Positions 22,301-30,272 of a stretch of 64,000 nucleotides of DNA are shown here, piece by piece. The DNA is from Petrosia ficiformis (Eukaryota > Porifera > Demospongiae > Haplosclerida > Petrosiidae), in assembly GCA_947044365.1 (NCBI GenBank), contig OX345637.1:13920916-13984915 (forward strand), written 5' to 3'. Numbering within the stretch: the first letter of the stretch is position 1; each line of letters begins with the position of its first letter. The notes beneath the pieces were generated by a model, which had not been told where the DNA came from, did no database searches, and worked only from the letters and a program-made list of their open reading frames with translations. Made by a program: the position numbers and the translations under genes.

Positions 22301-24663
22301 ACAAAGTGATATCTCAGGTGTGAATTGCAACATATACCAGTTCCTGATTGTGTATACTGGCTGTTCCATTGAGTGGTATTTACAAGGGGCTTATCCGCCA
22401 TCTTCCGCCCTTGAAAATGTATTAGGCAATAAAAAATTTTCAGTTTTTGTAAATTTTGAAGTGTCATAATTATTTTCGTGAATTAAAATTTTGATAGGTG
22501 CACTTAATACGGTATAATATAAAGTATATACTATGAATTGCAAGTATTTTGCAATGGATTATAAAATTTTAAATCGGGAGAAAATGCAGGAAATCTTCAA
22601 CTCCGCCCACTATTAATGAATGTTAATTAGCAGCTGAAGAATTGTTTGTTGGTGATGGCTGCTATTGTAACTTAGTTTATATATGTACTTTAAAGGGCAC
22701 AATTAGACTTTTTGATTGCTGAACAGAAGTTCTTCACACCTTATGAATCATTTGCTTGATTGTTTGGAAGCGGAAAGATTCTTCTAGATCATTCAGAATG
22801 GCGGCCAAAACAAGCCGCCATCACACCGTCATATATACCGTCTTCTAATACTCTAGAACAGTGTGAAGGTTAGTAAGGTACACTGCAAAAACAGAATTGT
22901 TAAAATAACAAATGTGTTGGTTAGTACAGTTGCAAGGATTTAACAATTAGTTGGTTGTTCAGGATACATACATCTAACATCATAGTTACATTTACTAATT
23001 ATATTAAAATATGTAAAAGATATATATGTACCAATTATAATCAATTATCATGCCTAATATCTCATATTAGATGTACAAAGTAGGTTTGGAAACCCAAAGT
23101 AATTTCATTAAAATATTTATCTGCTTCTTTGTATATCTAGATAGGGAAATTAAAATTGGAATTGTTGAATTATAATAACATATATATCCCCATGCAGTCA
23201 ACATGACCTTTTAAAATACAATTTCCTTGCAACTGTACTAACCAATAAATTAGTTATTTTAACAATTTTATTTTTGCAGTGTATTTCTTAACATTACAAG
23301 TTTACAATATGGTGGTAAAGTGAGATATTTGGATGAAGAAAGTGTCCTGTTCAATGAAAATACTTTAAAATGAAGTTACGTCAATTATAAAGCTGACAAA
23401 GTGGAAAATAATGAAGAATCAATCAAGAAAGATGGAACTCAGTTTTGAACTTAAACAATTGTTATTTATTAGTGACCATAATACTGTAAAAATGATTTTT
23501 CAATTTTGTATATTAATCATGTTGCTATGGTAATTATCTCGACAATCCGTTTATCCATAGCATACCAGGTTCCGTGTCATGACATCAGTTTGCATTGCGA
23601 TTTCTGGGTATGCACATATTTTATTGTTGAAGGGGGTGTTAAGTACACACATAACATGATTATGAACATTCATGTTATGTGTGTACTTAACATTAAATAT
23701 GTGTATGAATCCATCCATTCAAAGATGTAAGTGTTAATATCTGGTAATAATTATAACTCACTTGCTTCTATTAGTGTAAATGGTGTTGGACAAAAATCAC
23801 TAAACGTATAAAAACGTCGATATTCATAATTCCCAGCTAAAGATGACTCAAAACTGTTAATCTTAAACCTGGCAGCATCACCATCAAGAACACAAACACT
23901 TGAGTCACCTCCACAAACATCATCATCATCAACCACATCATACGTACCACCACTATCCTCACGAGTCAATACAAATGTAGGAAGCAGTGGGTGTTCAACT
24001 CTTATCTCCAACATGTCTCCATTACTGAGGTATATAACTTCATTTGCAGGTAATACATCATAACAAGATGCATTGCAAGCAGCTAATAAAAGGAGAAAAT
24101 AATTATTAAAACGACAATATGCACGGTATAATTAATAACAATAAATATAATAATATTAATAATAATAATATAGTAATTGTAACAATAACACCACAAAGGT
24201 GAGCATTAAATAGAAACCCTGATGTAATGAATAATTGATAGATAATTATTACTATCATAAATATATTTATTCATAATTTAATTGGTCAAAATATAATTAT
24301 TATTAATATAGGATATAAAAACTTAATTATAAAGAATAATAGAAAAAATTTTCCCTACATTCTACCGTACTCTCTGATATATATATACATTTTATTACAA
24401 TTGATAAACATTCATTGACCTAATTTACATACAAGAGAATCACAATTAAGCTTTGAAAAGAATATAAAATACTTTACTATATAAATATTATTATAATTAT
24501 TATAATGTATTATATATAACAATAACCATAAAATATACAAACCCATACACACTATATATTACTTACTTTCGCACCCAAATACACATGGTGTTTCAGTACA
24601 ATTGACTCCCTCAGCTATCTGATTATATAGGAGAACTGTCAGTCCAAAAAGAATCTTCAACAT
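6028..24663 (-). CDS. Single-pass immunoglobulin receptor (receptor A)
   Basis: Exons in reading order are 24663-24567, 24082-23762, 18153-18055, 18000-17848, 13451-13228, 12915-12801, 11253-11030, 10715-10601, 10404-10174, 9894-9811, 9032-8721 and 8449-8280. They join in frame to about 714 residues. The first exon is a signal peptide (MLKILFGLTVLLYNQ). About six Ig-like domains follow, most split over two exons; the one at 8721-9032 is the most typical (INC, VVTWYKNG, SAVYMCC). The others lack some canonical cysteines. The exon at 8280-8449 has a Thr-rich stalk and a membrane helix (GVGGGVLLILIAIVMIIL), then a short basic end (KNDTKKRKL). The tail exon at 6028-6185 would follow, but its donor is mutated in this copy. 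Most introns are phase 1, as usual for Ig modules. Further exons inside the large introns cannot be excluded. No named ortholog is recognised. Confidence 0.75.
6328..6405. repeat. Palindrome of about 38-bp arms
   Basis: The arms read AGTTTAAAGCATGCTGGATA and its complement around a GAGCATGTCATGCTC centre. At the equivalent place in copy 2 (about 52430-52470) only the left arm remains, so the palindrome was lost or never completed there. Confidence 0.8.
6829..7021. repeat. TTAGTTATAG-rich repeat, inverted relative to 1960-2110
   Basis: This stretch is built of AGTTATAGTTA-like words and contains AAAAGGGGTTTTAGTT. The stretch at about 1960-2110 has the complementary words (AACTAAAACC, AAACCCCTTT). 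The two are therefore inverted copies of one element or the two ends of an older one. Both are also present in the second block (about 48455-48610 and 52850-53045). Confidence 0.55.
8466..8640. repeat. GATA/GACA microsatellite
   Basis: Tetranucleotide repeats of GATA and GACA fill the intron between the last Ig exon and the membrane exon. A shorter, partly different version is in copy 2 at about 54230-54345. It produces open frames of Ser/Leu/Tyr-rich character that are not genes. Confidence 0.9.
9360..9680. repeat. Purine-rich intron stretch with short inverted repeat
   Basis: A GGAAGAG-rich low-complexity stretch lies between two receptor exons. Around 9470-9560 a CTTCTCTTTCCTTA-type block is followed by its complement. 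No exon is visible. Copy 2 keeps a shorter version at about 55340-55540. Confidence 0.6.
9955..10032. repeat. GATA microsatellite in receptor A intron
   Basis: GATA and GATG tetranucleotides are repeated about 18 times just 5' (on the minus strand) of the short exon 9811-9894. A longer, interrupted array occupies the same place in copy 2 (about 55800-55925). Confidence 0.9.
11323..11400. repeat. GA dinucleotide microsatellite
   Basis: About 35 uninterrupted GA units lie next to the Ig exon 11030-11253. Only a few GA units remain at the paralogous places near 13500 and 57210. Confidence 0.95.
12062..12340 (-). pseudogene. hAT transposase C-terminal dimerisation fragment
   Basis: The frame at 12062-12310 contains IPVGTASVERSFSQMKMIKN and NRLGEKSLSYLMKIAI, the conserved block of the hAT-family dimerisation region. 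Nothing of the catalytic core is found upstream. Surrounding sequence from about 11770 to 12600 is absent from the other Ig-pair copies, so it probably belongs to the element. The fragment sits between the two duplicated exon pairs of receptor A and is non-functional. Confidence 0.8.
14130..14815. repeat. Minisatellite of about 31-38 bp units
   Basis: About 19 units each contain ATGCTCCACGAACAGGAGAC or a variant. Early units have TATCGAGCATC and later ones TATTGCACACCTGCAG between cores, so two unit types are arranged in blocks. Copy 2 has only about five units at 58130-58285, all of the TATTGCACACC type. It lies in a receptor A intron. The overlapping open frames are products of the repeat and not genes. 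Confidence 0.92.
14816..16140. other. Intronic region without recognisable gene
   Basis: This is a receptor A intron. It holds a few more CAGGAGACT words, a weak minus-strand open stretch at 15208-15457 with no recognised motif, a CATA-rich patch at 15590-15930, and a direct repeat of GTACATATTAT. No exon with convincing splice sites is seen. Confidence 0.5.
16150..17460. mobile_element. Terminal-inverted-repeat element with internal hairpin
   Basis: GTAAATTCTCAT plus about 60 further bases at 16150-16212 are complementary to 17390-17450 (CAACAAATAACATTG block), giving terminal arms near 60-70 bp. Inside are a TA-microsatellite (16258-16303), a hairpin (16314-16461) and a body whose left part (about 16460-16850) is repeated at 20706-21120. 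No transposase is visible, so this is a non-autonomous composite. Palindromic relatives of the arms occur at 38945-39065. Confidence 0.65.
16314..16461. repeat. Foldback hairpin, family copy 1
   Basis: ACAAGAATAATAAAAAAC with AAACTTTTCCAATAAAAATG on the left is complementary to the right end, and TTTTTGGGTTTTGACATCCC lies in the right arm. It is shorter than the related hairpins at 18308 and 20409 because the left inner arm is missing. Confidence 0.7.
17705..17825. repeat. CATA microsatellite
   Basis: About 25 CATA units follow a short palindromic ACATACGTACGTTACGTACAT. The array ends about 20 bp beyond the Ig exon 17848-18000. Confidence 0.9.
18308..18520. repeat. Foldback hairpin, family copy 2
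   Basis: The left arm contains GGTTGGGAAGCTAACATAGG and CACTTCCATATAATCCTACA, and the right arm is the complement. The loop at about 18420-18455 includes ACAAAATACAAAG. The outer AATAATAAAAATGAAAGGAT end is kept on the left only. Confidence 0.85.
19107..19480. repeat. Direct repeat pair of about 95 bp
   Basis: ACTTGCTAAAACAATGTCTG and the following 75 bases at 19107 recur with few changes at 19387, including GGCAAATCTCTTTTCAA. The intervening DNA shows no gene. Confidence 0.7.
19565..19825 (+). repeat. Dispersed repeat ending CCGTACTCTCTGATAT, copy 1
   Basis: The stretch from ATGAAGATTTTGCCAG to CGTACTCTCTGATAT is repeated at 21328-21570 with about 90 percent identity by eye. Each copy is followed by a microsatellite (CATA here, GATA there). 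A fragment of only the last 20 bases recurs at 24355-24380 before a TA run. A fixed 3' end followed by simple repeats is typical of a retroposon. Confidence 0.65.
19850..20165. repeat. CATA-type microsatellite, about 315 bp
   Basis: Degenerate CATA units with interspersed TATA and TGCATA run through the whole stretch. They create Tyr/Cys/Met-rich and Thr/His/Tyr-rich open frames on both strands that are not genes. Confidence 0.92.
20409..20706. repeat. Foldback hairpin, family copy 3 (complete)
   Basis: The arms are about 125 bp, from ACAAGAATAATAAAAAAACA to the complementary TTTTTTATTATTCTTG, with GGATGTCAAAACCCAAAAAG in the left arm. The loop is about 20510-20580. It is the best-preserved member of the hairpin family and defines its ends. 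Confidence 0.88.
21328..21570 (+). repeat. Dispersed repeat ending CCGTACTCTCTGATAT, copy 2
   Basis: This is the direct repeat of 19565-19825, followed by a GATA microsatellite at 21568-21690. Both copies contain GCCACTCGCCGGTTCTCTAC and GGCGGCCATTTTTT. Confidence 0.65.
21702..22068. mobile_element. hAT-type MITE
   Basis: The ends are TAGGGCTGCAACAAATATTC and the complement of TTCGTTGCAGCCCTA, and both arms carry GGTATCCGGAT. The flanking 8-mers AGATGTAT and AAATGTAT differ at one base, which fits an 8-bp hAT target-site duplication. There is no transposase. The body includes AAAATGGCTGCGGAG. Confidence 0.85.
22881..23281. mobile_element. TA-target MITE with CACTGCAAAAA ends
   Basis: The arms are about 57 bp. 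The left begins CACTGCAAAAACAGAATTG and the right ends AATTTTATTTTTGCAGTG. The element is flanked by TA on both sides, as expected for Tc1/mariner-type targeting. It is the full-length reference for fragments at 1246-1300 and 42365-42517 and for other ends in the window. Confidence 0.85.
23631..23700. repeat. Short hairpin near receptor A exon 2
   Basis: TGTTAAGTACACACATAACA and its complement are separated by about 15 bases. It lies some 60 bp from the donor of the exon 23762-24082. No function can be assigned. Confidence 0.75.
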
Positions 24664-24794
24664 CACAGAGATCAAGAGAAATCAAAGTATTGGTAGAAAT
24701 CTACAAGCAGTGCTTGATATAGTAAAGTAGCCAGCTAAACAATATTTTATTTTGCTCAGCGCTAGCGCTATCGATGATCATTAGAAGGTGTGGT

Positions 24795-25208
24795 TTACTT
24801 TTCCACGTGTCTTATATCAGCTACGTGGATAAGCTGAGACATTTGAGGCACTGTAAAATGATTCTCAACAAGGAATTCAAGCTGTTCCCTACAAATACAA
24901 AATTTTGGCCGCTCCACTGTTCCAAGATGTGTTACTGGTGGAGAACATTCAGATGGGGTATTTGAAGGTTGGGATTGTATGCCTGATAAAATCTGAAGTG
25001 CACTTAAAGCATATTGAGCAGCTTCTTCCTCATATTCCTCTAGTTTATCAGTTGAAGCTTTGGCTACAAATTCTCTGTAAATCAACTCTATTGTCAACAC
25101 AAAAGAATCTAAAATGTCTGGAGATAAATTTCTTCCATCTTGCAATACACGAATACGAGATATTCGAGATATTATTCCAGAGAGTGCTTCTGTCGACCAC
25201 AAACTCAT
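24795..25208 (-). pseudogene. Fragment of an HTH plus integrase-type element protein
   Basis: The 137-residue frame ends in FCICREQLEFLVENHFTVPQ MSQLIHV. It resembles the N-terminal part of proteins found widely in marine animals and fish that carry an HTH segment (usually followed by VRRRM) and an rve-type integrase core. Here it stops right after the HTH start (IRHVEK) and no integrase follows. It lies just upstream of the receptor A signal exon on the same strand. It may be an element fragment or a truncated domesticated gene. The family name rests on the motif only. Confidence 0.5.
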
Positions 25209-25787
25209 CTTTCTCCTTCATAAGCCCTGCCCTATAATTACACGGCATGCATGGCATGACTTACAACCCTCTCCCCATTCAACATTTATACCCCTTCTTT
25301 ACGTTCAGTACCCACCCCCAAAATGACAGGTATTAATTTAGGTGCTCCCATACGTTACACATGCACTTTGCGCTAGTAAGCTTAAGGTTTTACAAAATTA
25401 CGAATTCGATCTAGTGCGGCTACAAGTTCATGATAGAAAGGAAGTTTGATTTTGCAGAATCTGTTTCTGGTGAGAAAGAGGCTATTTGTTAAAATAACAG
25501 TAACCATGCATTTTAATTAAAATGGGTGTGGTATCGTATTGATAAGTACTGATATATGAGTATCGTCCATCACTACTCAGTAGTGGTTTTGAGTTTATAA
25601 TTATATTCATAAGTCAAGTTATTAATAAAAACATATAATTACCAAATATGTCTAGCCAACTATACCTTGGACTCTATACCATCAGAATATTGTATGTGTG
25701 TGTCTTTATGTGTATATGGTCATCATGTCCTGTAAATTCATAGGATTAGCTATTCCCAAACATAATTTTATTAATAATAACAATCAG

Positions 25788-26229
25788 TTATGGTATATAG
25801 CTTGTTTTGTCTGTATTTAAAATTTGTTCAATATGTTCAGGATTAATATCAGTATCTTGAGTTTCGATAATCTGAATGGACAAATATGTACATAAAATAA
25901 TAATATTATATGTACATACACATACATATGCATTACACATATGTAGCTAATTAATATAAATCTTTCTATTTATATTTGTTGTTCACTGAAGGTGTCCAAA
26001 TGAATGCTGCAAATAGGTAGTGAGCCTTGTTATCTCAACTTTAAGACCTGAGCAATCTGGACTATACAACAGGAAAACCCTGAGGTATGTAGACCATCAA
26101 CCCTTGATTGAGAGAAGATTAAATCCATTCATTTGGACACCTTCAGTGAACAACAAATATAAATAGAAAGTTATATTGACCTGAAGGTTCAGAACTATTT
26201 GGAAGTAATATAAATCTTCACAACTTGTT
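25788..26229 (-). CDS. Two possible exons of an unidentified small gene
   Basis: A 49-bp stretch (26229-26181) reads TSCEDLYYFQIVLNLQ and ends at a GTCAAT donor. It connects in phase 0 to an 84-bp exon (25871-25788) with acceptor TTGTCCATTCAG. That exon reads IIETQDTDINPEHIEQ and ends NTDKTSYIP and a TAA stop. The intron carries a hairpin element. No family is recognised. The exons could be the C-terminus of a secreted or receptor protein, or chance. Confidence 0.3.
25962..26170. repeat. Foldback element with 41-bp arms
   Basis: CTTTCTATTTATATTTGTTG and the next 20 bases are complementary to the right end, including CATTCATTTGGACACCTTC. The loop of about 120 bp contains no recognised feature. 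Confidence 0.85.
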
Positions 26230-26599
26230 CTTTGTAACAGTGTCATGTGAACAAATTAAAAAGGCTTGAAATTAAATTGTTAAAATAACCAATTATTGGT
26301 TAGTACGATTGCAACACTAAAAATTAATGGGTTATTTTAATTGGTTACATGTGTTTCAATGTATAAATATTTATTCTGAGTTTAGCGACTTCATGCAAAT
26401 TATATATTAATACAGGTTGTTGTGGTCATTATGTTGCACCAAATGTACAAATATACTCTACAATTAATTTACCACTTTGTATTTGGCCGAGGTTTGGAAA
26501 CCTACAAACACAAAATTTAACTAAATTGTTGATATGAAATATGAGTAGACATGTACAGCACCCTATAATTATAGAGTGTTTCAACTAATTGATTAGTAT

Positions 26600-27890
26600 T
26601 GACTTTCATAAGAAGCAACATAGCACTACATGATATAGAATGAATATTGTTTATTCATGATCATACGTTTAATTTAGTTATATAATATTTTTTGTTTATA
26701 AACTACCATTTTGTATTGTATAATAAAATGAAGACTGTTTTCAGTGTTTGCATTAGTAAATTTAATCAATAACTGTTGGTTTATCAAATTGAGTTCGACA
26801 ACTAATTGTTCAGCTGAAAATATAGTCTGATTTCCCCTGGGCAAACACACTAGCTAGTATATTCTTATATATATTATTTAACTATTTTGTTTTTGCTATG
26901 TACAATAGCAATTAATTGCAGTTTCCATAAGCAGATTACATCCTGCAATTGAGTGTCTGTTCATTCACATGACACCTGAAGTAGACCTCAAGGCTGAAAC
27001 GTTGGGTGCAGTTTTAATTCTTTGTTATAATAACATTTTTGGTGTAACACTGATCCAGTCAACCAAATAATATAAGCATCTACTAAACCAACAACCAGGA
27101 TCTATTGAAGGACAGCTGTTATTTGATCTACTGTGTAATACTAATACTGTGTAATACTTATACAATTATATATATATATATATATATGATATAATTATGA
27201 GACTATGTACATATATATAATTTTTATAATGTTTCAAAATCTATATATAATTATTATAACGAGTGCTCACCAATATGAGTGGCTGAACAGACAGCGAAAA
27301 TGAAAAACCAACTTCTGAGCATTTTGAGAAACACCTCCCTGACAATGAGTCATGATAAGGGAGTGGTTACATCGTGATGGGATACAATATCGCTCTTGCT
27401 CTCGCGTAGCTTGGTCGTCGGCAATGCGATTCCTAGCTACTCGAGATAGAGTCTTGCATCAATATAAAATTATGAAAGTAATTATTATAATATTAGCATC
27501 TTTATATTTACACTGCTATATATGATTCCAAAACAAAGCTAAATTCTGATATTAAATTTGGACAAAATTGAACGCAAGAATACAGAACATTATAGTATGT
27601 TATCATCATCCACTTTTAAATCAGACATTACTGTGTTGATATATGATGCATTAATTATAACTGTGTACAATTGTATTTAAACAACTTAATTGTTAACAAC
27701 AAACATGTACACTTCAAAGTCAATAATACAAAAGGGAGGGTGAACTGGATTTATGGACAGAAAACCAAAAGCTATTAATTTTAATTATAATTACTCTGAG
27801 CATATTTTTCACAAATCTTCCTATTTGCAACACTGGCATCTCTGCTGCAGATATCTTGGCAACCATTCATTCACCATGGTACCATATCGA
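26600..27890. repeat. Flank-flank repeat lacking the NIT2/receptor block
   Basis: Positions 26600-26790 match 46362-46550, the left edge of the second copy block. Positions 26958-27140 and 27480-27890 match 58329-58480 and 58915-59170, just right of that block. Here the two flanks are separated by under 200 bp instead of about 11.8 kb. The locus is either a pre-insertion site or a copy from which the block was lost. Confidence 0.75.
27271..27322 (-). CDS. Isolated signal-peptide exon
   Basis: A 52-bp exon starts with ATG and reads MLRSWFFIFAVCSATHI. It ends in phase 1 at a GTGAGC donor, as the first exons of the other receptors here do. No compatible second exon was found downstream, and the exons at 25788-26229 are in the wrong phase to follow directly. 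It may be the remnant start of a lost Ig receptor or chance. Confidence 0.35.
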
Positions 27891-28361
27891 AATTGATTTC
27901 ATTGGACCCATCTCGCCTCTTTCCGGATCAGAAAATGGATATATATACTATTAGCAACTACTTCACAAAATGGGTAAAAGCTATTGCTTTACCTACAAAG
28001 GCTGTTGCAGTGTGGATGAGTTACTTAAGGTTTAAAAACTTCTTTTAATAATAGTACATGCATGTATATTAACTTTTAACTAGCTTTTGGTTATCGTGTT
28101 GTAACGTCAGATCAGTGGGGGGGTGGAGGAATTCAGAAAATTGTCAAACATCAATTAATAATGTCATACCATCCACAGGTCAGAATAATTATGATTATAA
28201 TTTAAATTAATTACTTATATTGACTTCATCTCAATCTTTATAATATAGGGAATGGCCTGGACGAAAAATATAACCAAACACCATTACAAAGAATGCTTGT
28301 GAAATTTTCTCACTCGAACAAGAACTGCATATAATACATCAAAATACAGGTTTCAGATAAT
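27851..28361 (+). pseudogene. Ty3/gypsy-type integrase remnant
   Basis: Successive frames give WYHIEIDFIGPISPLSG, then after a frameshift TISNYFTKWVKAIALPTKA, then VVTSDQ, MSYHPQ, and NGLDEKYNQTPLQRMLVKF and TAYNTSK. These are ordered landmarks of the retroviral-type integrase core and the region after it. Two gaps with intron-like edges (28030-28083 and about 28181-28247, the latter bounded by CAG/GTCAG and ATATAG) separate the blocks. The first catalytic Asp (ID) is present, but the region around the remaining acidic residues is deleted or scrambled. It is broken in several places and not expressed as a protein. The segment DEKYNQTPLQRML resembles domesticated integrase genes as well as elements. 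Confidence 0.75.
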
Positions 28362-28567
28362 GTATATACAATTTTTGAAAAATTATGGTATATATATAAA
28401 CATAATTAAATTCAGCAGTGAATGTTTCACTTGAATCACAAAACAAATGAATGTGCATACAGTCACTACATATAATGTTGTACTTAACAGTAATTAAAAT
28501 ATGATGCAGCTACATTTGAAAAAAAAAACATATATATTTAAGTATAAAATCAGTAAGAATTAATCAC

Positions 28568-30272
28568 TCAAGGATTAGCTTCAGGATCATTACAATCACC
28601 AGATGATGTACTGGATAGAATTTCCTTTTCAGTAACCTTTTCTTGATCATCGACGCATTCCAATATTGTTGTGAAAGAGGGTTCCATCATTTTAACTTTT
28701 TTTTTCTCTTCACAATCCACGGTTACAGTAGTCTGATTGAAAGAGGATTCTATCATCTTCACCTCCTCCTCTTTTGACGTTACATTGAATGCACTTTCCA
28801 TATTTTGTTTATCATTCTCTACACTTTCTGCATCCCCTAGTGGAGAGAGAGGAAAAGCAGGTTTACTAACACTGTATTTAAAAGTATTTCCTGAGCTTTT
28901 TTCCACAGTCCTATCATCAACTGTTGAATCGCTACTACGAGATGTTGGAGAAGAGATTCCTTGTTTGCCATAATATTGTTTCAATGTGCCTCCATCAGAA
29001 GTAGAATCTGTATGTGATGTGTTCAGTCGATAATTTCGAAAATGGCCATATGTTGATGAAGTGAATTCGGAAAATCCCTTCCCTGTTGCTCTGTAAAACC
29101 ATTGATTCCATACACTTCGAACATCATTTGAGCGAATGCATTGCATAATGAATATAAATAATCCATGAAATGCAGTGACAATCACAAACGATGCAGAAAA
29201 CAAGTCTCGAACTATTTTGTTATTATGTATATCTTGAGTTGCAAACAGTCCAATACCCCATCCTAATCCAAATAAGATGGACAGTATAGTGACATTGACA
29301 AGTTGTTGACGAACAAAAGAAATGTTCCCTCGTTTCTTTTTTATGTTAGATTTGCAAGATTTGTGTAAAAGCGAAACAATAATGATGAAAAAGATTGTCC
29401 AATTAAAAATATATATTATGAAGAAAGGAACCACCATTCCAATATAGTATGGTATATTGAATGCTCGACAACTAGAAGGAAATGAAATGAGAGTAATTAC
29501 ATATTTGCATCGCTTAAAATCTATCTGTAAGCTGTTGTAAAAATCATGGCTGGTCTCTCATCAATACAACTTCAAATTTGCTTTATTATTTAATGTTTTT
29601 GTGAAATGACATTCGATGTAATGTAATAATAATGTTGTACTGCATGCACTCAATTCCTTGTTGGGATTATAATTAGCTGACATAGAAAAATGTATTAATA
29701 GCTATCACTTACAAATGATCACTGATATAATTTTCATAATTTGGAGCAAAACAGAAGAGGACGATGAAAATTGGTGTTACTAAAGAAGGAAGGACATTAC
29801 AATGCATATATACTGAATATTACTTACACCATGATATGAGACTGGCTTTTAAAACAAAGTGGGGTATCTGTGTTCCTAGAATAACAACCAGTTTCATATA
29901 GAGGTTTATGGCTTCAGATGCCATCAGCATAAAGGTCACCAGAAAGAAATACTGCAGAAGAGCTGCTACTAATGCACACAGACCAGTTATTGTTGTACTG
30001 TGTATTGCAACTATAAATGTTATATAAAGACCCATTAGAGCAAAACATAAGTTAATGAGAATCTGTCCGTGTTCTGAGGTACGTAACTTCCTATATATCA
30101 AGAGTAAAAAAGTGCTGGCACATTATGAATTCTGAACTAACTTGCTGCTTAAGTATGATGTAATAGTGATAAGTAGACAGAAAATTGAAACAATTATTCC
30201 AATGTATGTCACAGCATCCAACACATGAGCCAATGGAGTGTCTTCCATTGGTTCTATCTCAGATGATACATC
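28568..30272 (-). other. Seven-transmembrane block of the adhesion GPCR
   Basis: TM1 lies in exon 30142-30272 (TYIGIIVSIFCLLITITSYL). TM2, TM3 and part of TM4 lie in 29828-30090. TM4 end and the second extracellular loop are in 29713-29779, and TM5 to TM7 are in the last exon. Class-typical words are FGLGWGIGLFAT in TM6 and FHGLFIFIMQC at the end of TM7, followed by DVRSVWNQW. A Cys (CRAF) in loop 2 can pair with TM3. The 7TM core is complete. Confidence 0.9.
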
